Shown one piece after another: positions 1 to 5,420 of a DNA stretch of 10,067 nt. The position numbers and the translations under genes were made by a program. The notes below the pieces were generated by a model. It did not search any database and was not told the origin of the DNA. It saw nothing but the letters and a program-made list of their open reading frames with translations. Position 1 is the first letter of the stretch. Every line of letters begins with the position of its first letter. The DNA is from Thermoplasmata archaeon (GTDB taxonomy: Archaea; Thermoplasmatota; Thermoplasmata; Lutacidiplasmatales; UBA184): NCBI GenBank assembly GCA_030040865.1, contig JASHSX010000068.1:1-10067 (forward strand), in the 5' to 3' direction.

Positions 1-451
1 GGTCCTTCTTGCCGACCTCGATGAAATACGGGAGGCTGCGTCGGTTCGCCTCCCGCGCCAGGGACTCGATCTGCCCCGGGGAGAGTTCGATGATGCCGCT
101 CGAGATCTCCACGAGATCGAACTTGAGCTCCCGGACCTCGTCGAGGAACGGTCCCACTCGGTCGTGAACGACGGCGTACTCGAGGAGGGTCCCTCCCGTG
201 GAGACCTCCACGCCGATGGCGTGATACTTCGCGATCCGCTCGCGGACGAGCTCCCGCGGCAGCAATAGCGGCAGACCCCAGCCGATCTTCGCGAAGTCGA
301 AGTACGGTGCGAGGTACGAGAGCTCCTCAGCATGGAGCCCTTGCAGGCGGTCGAGGACGTGCGTGAGGCCCGTGTCCCGGGGCCGTTTCGGCGTCGGTAC
401 CTCCGAGGGGAAGTACAGCGCCCTACCCTTCCGAGACGCAGAAGCCGCCAC
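1..451 (-). CDS. comA: Phosphosulfolactate synthase (ComA family), 5' part, runs off left edge
   Basis: The reading frame enters from the left edge and encodes about 150 N-terminal residues of a ComA-family TIM-barrel enzyme, which adds sulfite to phosphoenolpyruvate to give phosphosulfolactate, the first step of coenzyme M synthesis. Visible family signatures in order: an opening PRDTGLTHVLD segment, FDFAKIGWGLPL, GVEVSTGGTLLEYAV, FDLVEISSGIIEL and, at the edge, FIEVGKKD. The GTG at 451 is chosen because GAGGT (complement of 457-461) lies 5 bases upstream; the frame stays open to a stop near 503-505, with a TTG at 484 as a poorer start. A T-rich box (complement of 503-509) fits a promoter. 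ComA homologues also occur outside methanogens, so the product may serve coenzyme M or another sulfonate; family membership is firm, exact pathway is not. Confidence 0.85.
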   Translation of the reverse strand, partial: MAASASRKGRALYFPSEVPTPKRPRDTGLTHVLDRLQGLHAEELSYLAPYFDFAKIGWGLPLLLPRELVRERIAKYHAIGVEVSTGGTLLEYAVVHDRVGPFLDEVRELKFDLVEISSGIIELSPGQIESLAREANRRSLPYFIEVGKKD

Positions 452-502
452 GATTGACCTCGCCCTTGCGCAGTATGTGCGCAATACGCGGTGTTTTCGG
501 GA

Positions 503-509
503 CTAAAAA
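503..509 (-). promoter_or_regulatory. Possible TATA box of comA
   Basis: On the minus strand this reads TTTTTAG inside the imperfect dyad at 501-512 (GACT/AGTC arms). It lies about 55 bases before the GTG at 451, which would place transcription start near 480 and leave a leader of about 29 bases containing the GAGGT ribosome-binding site. Position fits archaeal promoters; sequence match is weak. Confidence 0.3.
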
Positions 510-634
510 GTCATCGACCTGCCCGGGTCCGTCGGGTTACCCACTGCTGGGCCACGGGCATGATCCTTCTGTCCGTCGGGCGGGGTTCGAGGTCCGTTCT
601 AGCGCCAGGGACTGTGTGAGTGGAGCGGCGGGCT

Positions 635-642
635 TGATATGT
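635..642 (+). promoter_or_regulatory. Possible TATA box of vapBC
   Basis: The stretch TGATATGT sits in an otherwise GC-rich region, centred about 26 bases before the vapB ATG at 664. That is the spacing expected for an archaeal TATA box driving a leaderless transcript, and no Shine-Dalgarno sequence precedes vapB, which supports leaderless initiation. The adjoining palindrome would then cover the transcription start, as an autorepressor site would. Confidence 0.4.
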
Positions 643-664
643 TACATATGAATATTCATATGTA
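643..664 (+). repeat. 22-bp perfect palindrome over the vapB start, likely operator
   Basis: The 22 bases are exactly self-complementary; the central 18 (645-662) read CATATGAATATTCATATG. The last base is the A of the vapB ATG. Toxin-antitoxin operons are commonly autorepressed by the antitoxin binding a dyad at the promoter or start, so an operator role is inferred from position. A related motif sharing 15 identical bases (652-666 against 3289-3303) lies upstream of ilvE. Confidence 0.6.
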
Positions 665-876
665 TGTCATCCCGGAACATCGCCGTGCAGAAGAACGTCT
701 ACGAGGCGCTAGGCCGAGAGAAGCGCCCTGGCGAGAGCTTCACCGTACTCTTCCGTCGGCTCCTCGACCAGCACGAGGGCTTGGATGAACTCGCCGGCGC
801 CTGGGGGCGGGCCGGGCACACCGGGGACCGAGCCCGTCTGAACTCCCTTCGTGCGGCCCCCAGGAGACGCTCATGA
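664..876 (+). CDS. vapB: VapB-type antitoxin (DUF217-like)
   Basis: The 70-residue product opens with the pattern of DUF217/VapB antitoxins: SSRNIAVQKNVYEAL, then a basic-rich turn REKRPGESFTVLFRRLLD. The family binds DNA through its N-terminal part and neutralises the cognate PIN-domain toxin through its C-terminal part. Here the C-terminal half is Arg-rich and less family-like. Its stop overlaps the vapC start as ATGA (873-876), so the two are translationally coupled. The ATG at 664 has no Shine-Dalgarno sequence, sits at the edge of a 22-bp palindrome and has a TATA-like box about 26 bases upstream, consistent with a leaderless, autoregulated operon. The assignment rests on the motif together with the coupled PIN-like partner. 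Confidence 0.75.
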   Translation: MSSRNIAVQKNVYEALGREKRPGESFTVLFRRLLDQHEGLDELAGAWGRAGHTGDRARLNSLRAAPRRRS

Positions 877-1280
877 AGGCCCTCGACACCCCCGTGCTGT
901 TGGCGCTTCTCGAGGGCGACGCGGCCGCGCGCGACACGATCCGGCGGCTCCGCGGCCATGAGCTCGCCACCACAGAGGCCAATCTCCTGGAGCTCACGGC
1001 ACTGGCGGGGATGGCAGGATCTCGAGGAGCAGCGGCCCGACGGTCTGCGATCGCGCGCCTGCGCCGAAAGCTGACGGTGCTCCCCATCGATGCGAGGGCG
1101 ATCGAGGAGTGCGGGCGGAGACTGACGGCCAAAGACGGGCCTCGGGTCCCGCTGCATCTCCTGGCCATCTGGGGTGCACTCGAAGCCAACGGGTGCGACG
1201 AACTCTTCACGGTGGGACCTCCCGTTCCTGGCAACTGGCGCTTCCGAGTGACCCAACTCACCCGTTCGAAGCGTAAGTAA
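873..1280 (+). CDS. vapC: VapC-like PIN-domain protein, with altered active-site residues
   Basis: The 135-residue product follows the VapC plan: LDTPVLLALLEGD at the start (acidic Asp5), TTEANLLELTAL (Glu40), then RRKLTVLPIDARAIEECGRRL. VapC toxins are PIN-fold ribonucleases that use three or four acidic residues to hold Mg2+ or Mn2+. In the segment normally reading D-L-L-I-A-A, this protein has H95-L-L-A-I-W, and the following T-x-D motif reads TVGPP, so one or two metal ligands appear to be missing. GGAG at 863-866 precedes the ATG, which overlaps the vapB stop. It may be a weakened or inactive toxin, or a divergent PIN subfamily whose ligands I have misaligned. Family call is good; enzymatic activity is uncertain. 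Confidence 0.72.
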   Translation: MKALDTPVLLALLEGDAAARDTIRRLRGHELATTEANLLELTALAGMAGSRGAAARRSAIARLRRKLTVLPIDARAIEECGRRLTAKDGPRVPLHLLAIWGALEANGCDELFTVGPPVPGNWRFRVTQLTRSKRK

Positions 1281-1662
1281 CTGTAGACACGTTACTAAAG
1301 GTCCTTGTTCACGTAGAAACTACGAACTATCGGCCCGATCTCTGTCGGAGACGTCGGAAGCGGCCCTCCAGGCCCCTTTTGAACGCGATCCCACCCTGAG
1401 GGCCCAGCCGGCTAAACCCCAAGTTTCGCAGCTCCACTATTTTCGGGTCGTAAGTTACGGTTCTACTGTTACCACGACACGTTAGAGAGTGCGGTCTAGA
1501 CGGCTCATGGGTCGTCCCCTCGTTGGGCCTCTCGAGGGATTTTGTATATCAGGGATTATACAAAATGCCCCGGGTCCACGCCGTAGCCGATGGGCTGAGG
1601 GCACGATACACGCTATTGACCGATGATCGAAAATCGCGCGCCTGCCGCCCCTCCGATTCCAC
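1281..1662. other. Non-coding stretch between vapBC and the HNH gene
   Basis: I see no convincing gene here. The stretch is richer in A and T than its surroundings. It contains an AGTAAC/GTTACT dyad just after vapC (1276-1281 and 1291-1296), a CGTAG-AAA-CTACG hairpin (1312-1324), a weak GGCC stem followed by CCTTTT (1362-1380) that could end the vapBC transcript, a 9-base direct repeat GACACGTTA (1286-1294 and 1476-1484), and the larger inverted repeat at 1539-1566. Confidence 0.5.
1539..1566. repeat. 10-bp inverted repeat ATTTTGTATA / TATACAAAAT, possible operator
   Basis: The arms at 1539-1548 and 1557-1566 are exact reverse complements separated by 8 bases. AGGGATT occurs twice in direct orientation (1535-1541 and 1551-1557). 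It lies downstream of both flanking genes (vapC stop at 1280, HNH stop at 1663), so it is not an obvious promoter site for either. Its half-site ATTTTGTA matches the palindrome at 6054-6071. Confidence 0.6.
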
Positions 1663-2133
1663 CTAGCGGGCTGCCGGTGAGGGTTTCCTCGGTCCGGGTG
1701 TAGGGCCTCCGCTTCGCCCGGCGCTCCCGGGTCTATTTGCGCGGGATCGGTGCCATTCGATGTAATTGGCGGCACGGCGCAGCCGATTGGGGTCGTCACC
1801 CATCATCCCGACGGCAGTATTGCAGTCGGGACACAACAGGGCCCTGACCTCGTTCGTCTGATGGTCGTGGTCGACGTAGAGTCCCTGCTTTGTGTGGAGT
1901 GGTTTGAAGACGTCACAGATTGCACATCGACCCCCCTGCCGCGAGTAAAGGAACTGCTCCTCCGTGATCTGTACCCCGTTCCGCCTTCGCGCGGATCGGC
2001 GTACTCGTTCTCGAACCCGTTCTAACGAGTTGCTTGGACTCATGAGGGACCGGTGCCGTCCGGGATGGCCGAGCGCTAAGGCACACGGCCCGAGCTTCAC
2101 AGGGTGGCCGCACCTCGGCCGCTTCTGTCTCAC
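1663..2133 (-). CDS. HNH nuclease, recombination endonuclease VII family
   Basis: From the GTG at 2133 the product is 156 residues. The C-terminal half matches the endonuclease VII type of HNH nuclease: a zinc knuckle CAIC (70-73) and CPDC (101-104), the catalytic VDHDH segment (88-91) followed by VRALLCPDCN with Asn105, then a helical DDPNRLRRAANYIEW. Such enzymes cleave branched or double-stranded DNA and are common in phages and mobile elements. Before it is a Cys/His cluster CGHPVKLGPC...GHPGRH (residues 8-27), which argues against the internal ATG at 2043. GTG 2133 is preferred because TATACT (complement of 2153-2158) lies about 23 bases upstream, fitting a leaderless transcript. The frame is open further up to a TTG at 2280, but that part is unlike any family I know. 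The tail is Pro/Arg-rich. A solitary mobile-type nuclease is the best reading. Confidence 0.72.
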   Translation of the reverse strand: MRQKRPRCGHPVKLGPCALALGHPGRHRSLMSPSNSLERVRERVRRSARRRNGVQITEEQFLYSRQGGRCAICDVFKPLHTKQGLYVDHDHQTNEVRALLCPDCNTAVGMMGDDPNRLRRAANYIEWHRSRANRPGSAGRSGGPTPGPRKPSPAAR

Positions 2134-2152
2134 CTTGTCTCTCGACCCAAGC

Positions 2153-2158
2153 AGTATA
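2153..2158 (-). promoter_or_regulatory. Possible TATA box of the HNH gene
   Basis: The minus strand reads TATACT here, centred about 23 bases before GTG 2133. It is an isolated AT-rich patch and supports that start, although spacing is slightly short. Confidence 0.3.
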
Positions 2159-2308
2159 GCCTCGGACTCAAGCGTCCGATCGACGCCTCGGAAAGTGAAA
2201 GGAGCCGACTGCCTGACACTACACCTAGAGCCCACCTGCCAGCGAGTCTGGGGGCCGAGGGAGGGGTGATCTAACGACAATGAAGGGGTTGGGCCCGAGG
2301 TCTCCCGT

Positions 2309-3061
2309 CTATGACGACGGGGGCGTCGGGGGCTGCGGGCTGGACGGGGCTGCTGCCGATCCGTCCATCGCGATCGCGGCCGTCGTCGGTGCGGCCTCGG
2401 GAGGCGACTTGCCCGCTCTCATGAGCGCGATAACGCCGACCAGGAAGAGAACGAACGCGCCGATGCTGAGGTACCAGCCGATGCCCGCCCCCCACGTGAG
2501 GCTCGCTCCGCTGATATTGCCCGAACCCCAGAACGAGGACCACGGCCCCGCGCCCGAAGGATGTCCCTTCGAGTCGTTTCCGATCGCGCCCGGCAGGGCC
2601 GCGGCGAACATCGCGGGAGCCGCGATGGCGAGTATCAAAGCGATGACGGCGAGAGCCACCGCCGGGCGGGTCCGCTTGGGGTTACCGCCCGAGAAGAGAC
2701 CAAGGATCGCGGCGATGATCCCGAGAATCACTCCCACGATGACGATGAAGAAGCCATACTCGGCTATCATGCCGGTCGAGTTGAGGTCCTGAGCGCTGTA
2801 CGAGGTCTGGGACGGACACGACGCGCCTGAGGGGAGTCCGCTGCACGTGTACTTGATCGTCCCGTTCTGCGACGGCGTTCCCGGGTAGGCGTTGATGCCG
2901 ACTGTGTATCCGTACTCCGAGGACTGCTCCATGTACCACGGTGTGAGGAGCGCTGCGATCAGCAAGATCGCGCCGATCAACACGATGATTCCCCCGACTC
3001 TTCCCCCGCCACCAGAGCCCGCCATGGCCGACCTGAGCGGTCGTCTGCCCCCTTCCCCCAT
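2309..3061 (-). CDS. Four-TM membrane protein with extracellular Cys pair, function unknown
   Basis: I do not recognise a named family. From the ATG at 3061 the product is 250 residues. It has a Gly/Arg-rich N-terminus, a first membrane span at about 22-40 ending in LLTPWY, an outer loop of about 60 residues with many Ser, Asn, Gly and a likely disulfide pair (Cys73, Cys82), three more spans at about 104-124, 134-157 and 193-214, and a Pro/Ser/Ala-rich tail ending PQPPTPPSS that should be cytoplasmic. This claudin-like arrangement of four spans with a large first loop suggests an envelope role, but no enzyme motif is visible. ATG 3061 is preferred for AAGGT about 6 bases upstream; GTG 3079 and ATG 3025 are alternatives. 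The HNH gene lies downstream on the same strand, with its own possible promoter. Confidence 0.75.
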   Translation of the reverse strand: MGEGGRRPLRSAMAGSGGGGRVGGIIVLIGAILLIAALLTPWYMEQSSEYGYTVGINAYPGTPSQNGTIKYTCSGLPSGASCPSQTSYSAQDLNSTGMIAEYGFFIVIVGVILGIIAAILGLFSGGNPKRTRPAVALAVIALILAIAAPAMFAAALPGAIGNDSKGHPSGAGPWSSFWGSGNISGASLTWGAGIGWYLSIGAFVLFLVGVIALMRAGKSPPEAAPTTAAIAMDGSAAAPSSPQPPTPPSS

Positions 3062-3279
3062 TAAGAACCTTCGACGCACCGGCGGAGTTTTCCGAGGGGA
3101 ACCCCCTCATGCGGCACCACGGTTATCGAGCTTGAGTAATGTCAACAATGTAACTTAGATGTCTTCGTATCGGGAGTGCCATAGCGTTGGGCCGTGACAT
3201 CGCGACCCCGCGATCTACCGGTAACGGGGGACCGCCCCGGACCCGAGCGCCCCACGGGCCGGCCGCGCCGAGCTAACTG

Positions 3280-3303
3280 TGAATATGCATATTCATATGT
3301 ATG
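3280..3303 (+). repeat. Second copy of the vapB-type AT-rich palindromic motif
   Basis: TGAATATGCATATTCA (3280-3295) is a perfect 16-bp palindrome, and 3289-3303 (ATATTCATATGTATG) is identical to 652-666 at the vapB start. As at vapB, the motif ends in an ATG, but here that ATG (3301-3303) opens only six codons before a stop. It lies about 250 bases before the ilvE start. It could be a binding site for the same regulator, or the remnant of a duplicated toxin-antitoxin leader. Confidence 0.55.
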
Positions 3304-3488
3304 AGTTGGCCGGACCCGTGACCGCACAACGTGCGCGGACGGCGCCTCGGACCGGCAAGTGACCAGAACCCCCCCTCGACAGAGAAACGAATCTGGACGG
3401 GTGACCGTCGGGGGCTTGGGCCAAGCGACCGAATGACGAGCGAAAACCGGACACCGGAAAGATTCACCGGCCGACGCGACGCGCAGGG

Positions 3489-3494
3489 CTATAA
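3489..3494 (+). promoter_or_regulatory. Possible TATA box of ilvE
   Basis: CTATAA is an isolated AT-rich hexamer in a GC-rich setting. Transcription would begin near 3518, leaving a leader of about 35 bases that contains the ilvE ribosome-binding site. Confidence 0.35.
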
Positions 3495-3552
3495 CCAGCG
3501 ACCGAGTTGGGTGGACGACGGAAGCTCCGACGTCCCTCGGAGGACGAAGTCG

Positions 3553-4506
3553 ATGATGGCAGCGAACGGCAAGAAGATCTGGATGGACGGTCGTCTGGTC
3601 GACTTCGACAACGCCTACGTGCACGTCCTCAACCACACGATCCACTACGGGGTCGGGGTGTTCGAGGGAATCCGGGGCTACTCTACGCCCAAGGGACCCG
3701 CGATCTTCCGCCTCAAGGAGCACGTGGCCCGGCTCATCGCCTCGGCGCACGTGTACCTCATGCCCATCCCGTTCTCGGCCGAGCAGATCGAGCGGGCGGT
3801 CCTGGAGACCCAGACGGCCAACGACGTGCTGCCGTCGTACATCCGCCCGTTGGTCTACCGTGGAGAGCCCGCCCTCGGCGTCAAGAACCTCAAGGGGAAG
3901 GTCTCGCTCGCGATCGCCGCCATCCCCGCCAAGAAGTACCTCGGGGCCGGATCGGAGACGGGGGTACGAGCGAAGATCTCGCCGTTCCGCAAGCCCCACT
4001 CGGACGCGAACCCGTCGTTCGCGAAGGCGTGCGGGAACTACATCAACAGCTACCTGGCCGGCGCCGACGCGACGAAGGACGGCTACGAGGAGGCGATCCT
4101 CCTCGACCAGAACGGCTTCGTGGCCGAGGGGACAGGGGAGAACGTCTTTCTCGTCCGGAACGGGGTCGTCTACACTCCGGGGCCGGAGGCGGACATCCTC
4201 CTGGGAATCACCCGGGACTCGGTCATCCAGATCGCCCGGGACCTGGGCTACACCGTCGTCGAGAAGATGCTCACGGTCAACGAGCTGCTCACCGCGGACG
4301 AGGTCTTTTTCACGGGAACGTACGCCGAGATCGCCCCGGTAAAGGAGATCGGCCACTACGCGATCGGAGAGCGGGTGCCGGGGCCGATCACGCGCGACGT
4401 CATGGAGACGTTCTCGAAGGTCGTGCACGGCGAGGAGCCGAAGTACTCGAAGTGGCTCGCCCCCGTACCGCCGCTGGCGGCCCCGACGGCTCGAACTCGG
4501 TCCTAA
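3553..4506 (+). CDS. ilvE: Branched-chain amino acid aminotransferase (class IV PLP enzyme)
   Basis: The 317-residue product is a fold-type IV PLP aminotransferase, which interconverts Val, Leu or Ile and their 2-oxo acids with glutamate/2-oxoglutarate in the cytoplasm. The N-terminus KKIWMDGRLVDFDNAYVHVLNHTIHYGVGVFEGIRGY is typical of IlvE. The PLP lysine is Lys158 in FAKACGNYINSYL, and Glu192 in FVAEGTGENVF is the residue expected to contact the pyridine nitrogen. ILLGITRDSVIQIA and EVFFTGTYAEIAPVKEIG complete the family pattern. The ATG at 3553 is chosen for GGAGG at 3539-3543, 9 bases upstream, and because the length fits the usual 300-310 residues; a second ATG follows at 3556. The final 20 or so residues are Pro/Ala-rich. 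It converges with the VOC gene, 12 bases apart. D-amino acid transaminase or ADC lyase are less likely given the N-terminal signature. Confidence 0.93.
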   Translation: MMAANGKKIWMDGRLVDFDNAYVHVLNHTIHYGVGVFEGIRGYSTPKGPAIFRLKEHVARLIASAHVYLMPIPFSAEQIERAVLETQTANDVLPSYIRPLVYRGEPALGVKNLKGKVSLAIAAIPAKKYLGAGSETGVRAKISPFRKPHSDANPSFAKACGNYINSYLAGADATKDGYEEAILLDQNGFVAEGTGENVFLVRNGVVYTPGPEADILLGITRDSVIQIARDLGYTVVEKMLTVNELLTADEVFFTGTYAEIAPVKEIGHYAIGERVPGPITRDVMETFSKVVHGEEPKYSKWLAPVPPLAAPTARTRS

Positions 4507-4518
4507 ACGACCGGCGTC

Positions 4519-4959
4519 TCACTCCGGTTCGGCCGGCGCCGGGGTCGGCATGCCGTGCTGCCCGGAGCAGGAGTGCGCGTGCGGGTCGGGACGCCACACG
4601 AGTTCGATCCGGAGCCCCTCCGGACCGCGCAGGAAGAGGGATCGGGAGTCCTCCCGCTCCTTCTCTCCCGTGATCACGACGCGGGCACGGGCCACTCGAC
4701 TCCGGAGGCCGGTCCACTCGCTCACGCGGAGGGCGATGTGGTCTATGCCGGACGGGCCCGCCTGGCCGTCGGCGGCGTCCCGGAGTCCTAGGACCTGGTC
4801 ACCGAAGAGCAGGAACGTGTGGTCGGGACCCTCTCCGATGACGTCCATGCCGAGCTGCTCCACGAAGAAGCGCCGGGCCTTCACGCGGTCCTTGAGGCGG
4901 ACGTCGACGTGGTCGAACCCGATCAACCCGAATTCTCGGGGCGCGGTCTTGGCGGGCAC
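4519..4959 (-). CDS. VOC-superfamily (glyoxalase/dioxygenase-fold) metalloprotein
   Basis: From the GTG at 4959 the product is 146 residues, a single two-module VOC domain. Module one begins GFDHVDVRLKDRVKARRFFVEQLGMDVIGEG with metal ligand His17; module two begins GIDHIALRV with His74 and ends GLRIELVW with Glu119. This is the ligand spacing of glyoxalase I and related lyases or dioxygenases; the substrate cannot be told from the sequence. The C-terminal tail carries HAHSCSGQHGM (127-137), a possible extra metal-binding patch. GTG 4959 fits a TATA-like ATATAG (complement of 4983-4988) centred 27 bases upstream and no Shine-Dalgarno sequence is present; GTG 4971, in frame, is the alternative and would add four residues. 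It lies between the zinc-ribbon gene upstream on the same strand and the convergent ilvE. Confidence 0.8.
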   Translation of the reverse strand: MPAKTAPREFGLIGFDHVDVRLKDRVKARRFFVEQLGMDVIGEGPDHTFLLFGDQVLGLRDAADGQAGPSGIDHIALRVSEWTGLRSRVARARVVITGEKEREDSRSLFLRGPEGLRIELVWRPDPHAHSCSGQHGMPTPAPAEPE

Positions 4960-4982
4960 GCGTCGGCCCACGTCCCCGCCCG

Positions 4983-4988
4983 CTATAT
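4983..4988 (-). promoter_or_regulatory. Possible TATA box of the VOC gene
   Basis: The minus strand reads ATATAG here, centred 27 bases before GTG 4959 and 15 before GTG 4971. The spacing favours leaderless initiation at 4959. Confidence 0.4.
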
Positions 4989-5035
4989 GGGCTCGGTAAG
5001 GCCTGGAGGCCGGTCCGGCGGCGTGACGGGTCTCT

Positions 5036-5266
5036 CTACTTCCGGTCCGTGTGCAGCAGGATAGTCTTGCAATGCGCGCACCGTTCGCCCGGCAGGTTGG
5101 CGGAGTAGGTACCTCCGAACCCGGTCGGGACGAGAACTTCGAGATTCTTCGGTCGGAGCCGGGAGGTCCTCGCTTCCGTGGCCCACTCGAGCCCGGAACC
5201 GTTCGTCGTCGAGACGAACCCCGGCTCGAGCGGACCCCCGCACACGGCGCACTTCAGATCCGACAT
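5036..5266 (-). CDS. Small zinc-ribbon protein (DUF6487-like)
   Basis: The 76-residue product has two Cys pairs framing the protein: CAVCGGPLEPG (Cys6, Cys9) near the start and GERCAHCKTILL (Cys63, Cys66) near the end, with a beta-rich middle containing GLEWATEA and an FGG turn. This is the layout of the small PF20097-type proteins, which have a CxxC-G-x(2)-E/x-x-G-x-hhh opening and a closing CxxC; their function is not known. Zinc binding is inferred from the four cysteines. ATG 5266 is used; an in-frame GTG at 5287 would add MPAPVPS. It is 64 bases or more upstream of the VOC gene on the same strand and follows the terminator of the two small genes beyond it, so it is probably a separate transcription unit. 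Confidence 0.72.
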   Translation of the reverse strand: MSDLKCAVCGGPLEPGFVSTTNGSGLEWATEARTSRLRPKNLEVLVPTGFGGTYSANLPGERCAHCKTILLHTDRK

Positions 5267-5334
5267 GGAAGGAACCGGGGCGGGCACGGGCCGACGAGGT
5301 ATCTCTCCTTTGCGGAGAACAGGGCACCGGACAC

Positions 5335-5356
5335 TTTTTCCCGGTTCCGGGAAAAA
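5335..5356. repeat. Perfect inverted repeat TTTTTCCCGG-TT-CCGGGAAAAA
   Basis: The two 10-base arms (5335-5344 and 5347-5356) are exact reverse complements around a 2-base spacer. It directly adjoins the hairpin at 5364-5392. Its A/T run supplies the T-run of that terminator on the minus strand, so it may form a compound termination structure or act as a protein-binding site before the zinc-ribbon gene. Confidence 0.55.
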
Positions 5357-5392
5357 ACAACGGCCCCCACGGGGCCGGGTACCCCGTGGGGG
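5351..5392 (-). terminator. Hairpin plus T-run terminator of the two small genes
   Basis: On the minus strand, 11-base perfectly complementary arms (5382-5392 and 5364-5374, CCCCCACGGGG/CCCCGTGGGGG) enclose a 7-base loop and are followed within a few bases by GTTGTTTTTT. It lies about 30 bases after the stop of the 5421-5627 gene. The form is that of an intrinsic terminator; in archaea the T-run is the part known to matter most. Confidence 0.65.
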
Positions 5393-5420
5393 TCAAGAGC
5401 ATCGTGAGGTCAGGAGGGTC

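Larger units (their letters stand above)
3062..3552. other. Long divergent intergenic region between membrane gene and ilvE
   Basis: This 491-base spacer separates two divergent genes. It holds an AT-rich patch at 3136-3160 that could drive the minus-strand membrane gene, the palindromic motif at 3280-3303, a TATA-like box and a ribosome-binding site for ilvE. The frame upstream of ilvE is open for 74 codons but does not resemble the aminotransferase N-terminus. An ATG right after the palindrome (3301) opens only six codons. No further gene is supported. Confidence 0.5.

Noticed and set aside
530..612. tRNA-like stretch with GGTTCGAGGTCC and a later CCA
   Set aside because: No matching acceptor, D or anticodon stems could be paired around it, and the T-stem arms do not pair.
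699..1261. Long minus-strand open frames opposite vapBC
   Set aside because: Antisense frames in GC-rich DNA; no family resemblance, and the plus-strand genes show clear motifs and an ATGA overlap.
2134..2280. Extended N-terminus of the HNH protein from TTG 2280
   Set aside because: No ribosome-binding site, no family similarity, and a TATA-like box inside this stretch points to the GTG at 2133.
3331..3552. In-frame upstream extension of ilvE by 74 codons
   Set aside because: The extension does not resemble aminotransferase N-termini, and ATG 3553 has a good ribosome-binding site and gives the usual family length.
3142..4428. 428-codon minus-strand open frame opposite ilvE
   Set aside because: Low-complexity Arg/Asp/Val-rich translation that mirrors the codons of ilvE; the plus-strand enzyme is unmistakable.
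3507..4673. 388-codon plus-strand frame overlapping ilvE
   Set aside because: Shadow frame with repetitive Arg/Gly/Pro composition and no recognisable domain.
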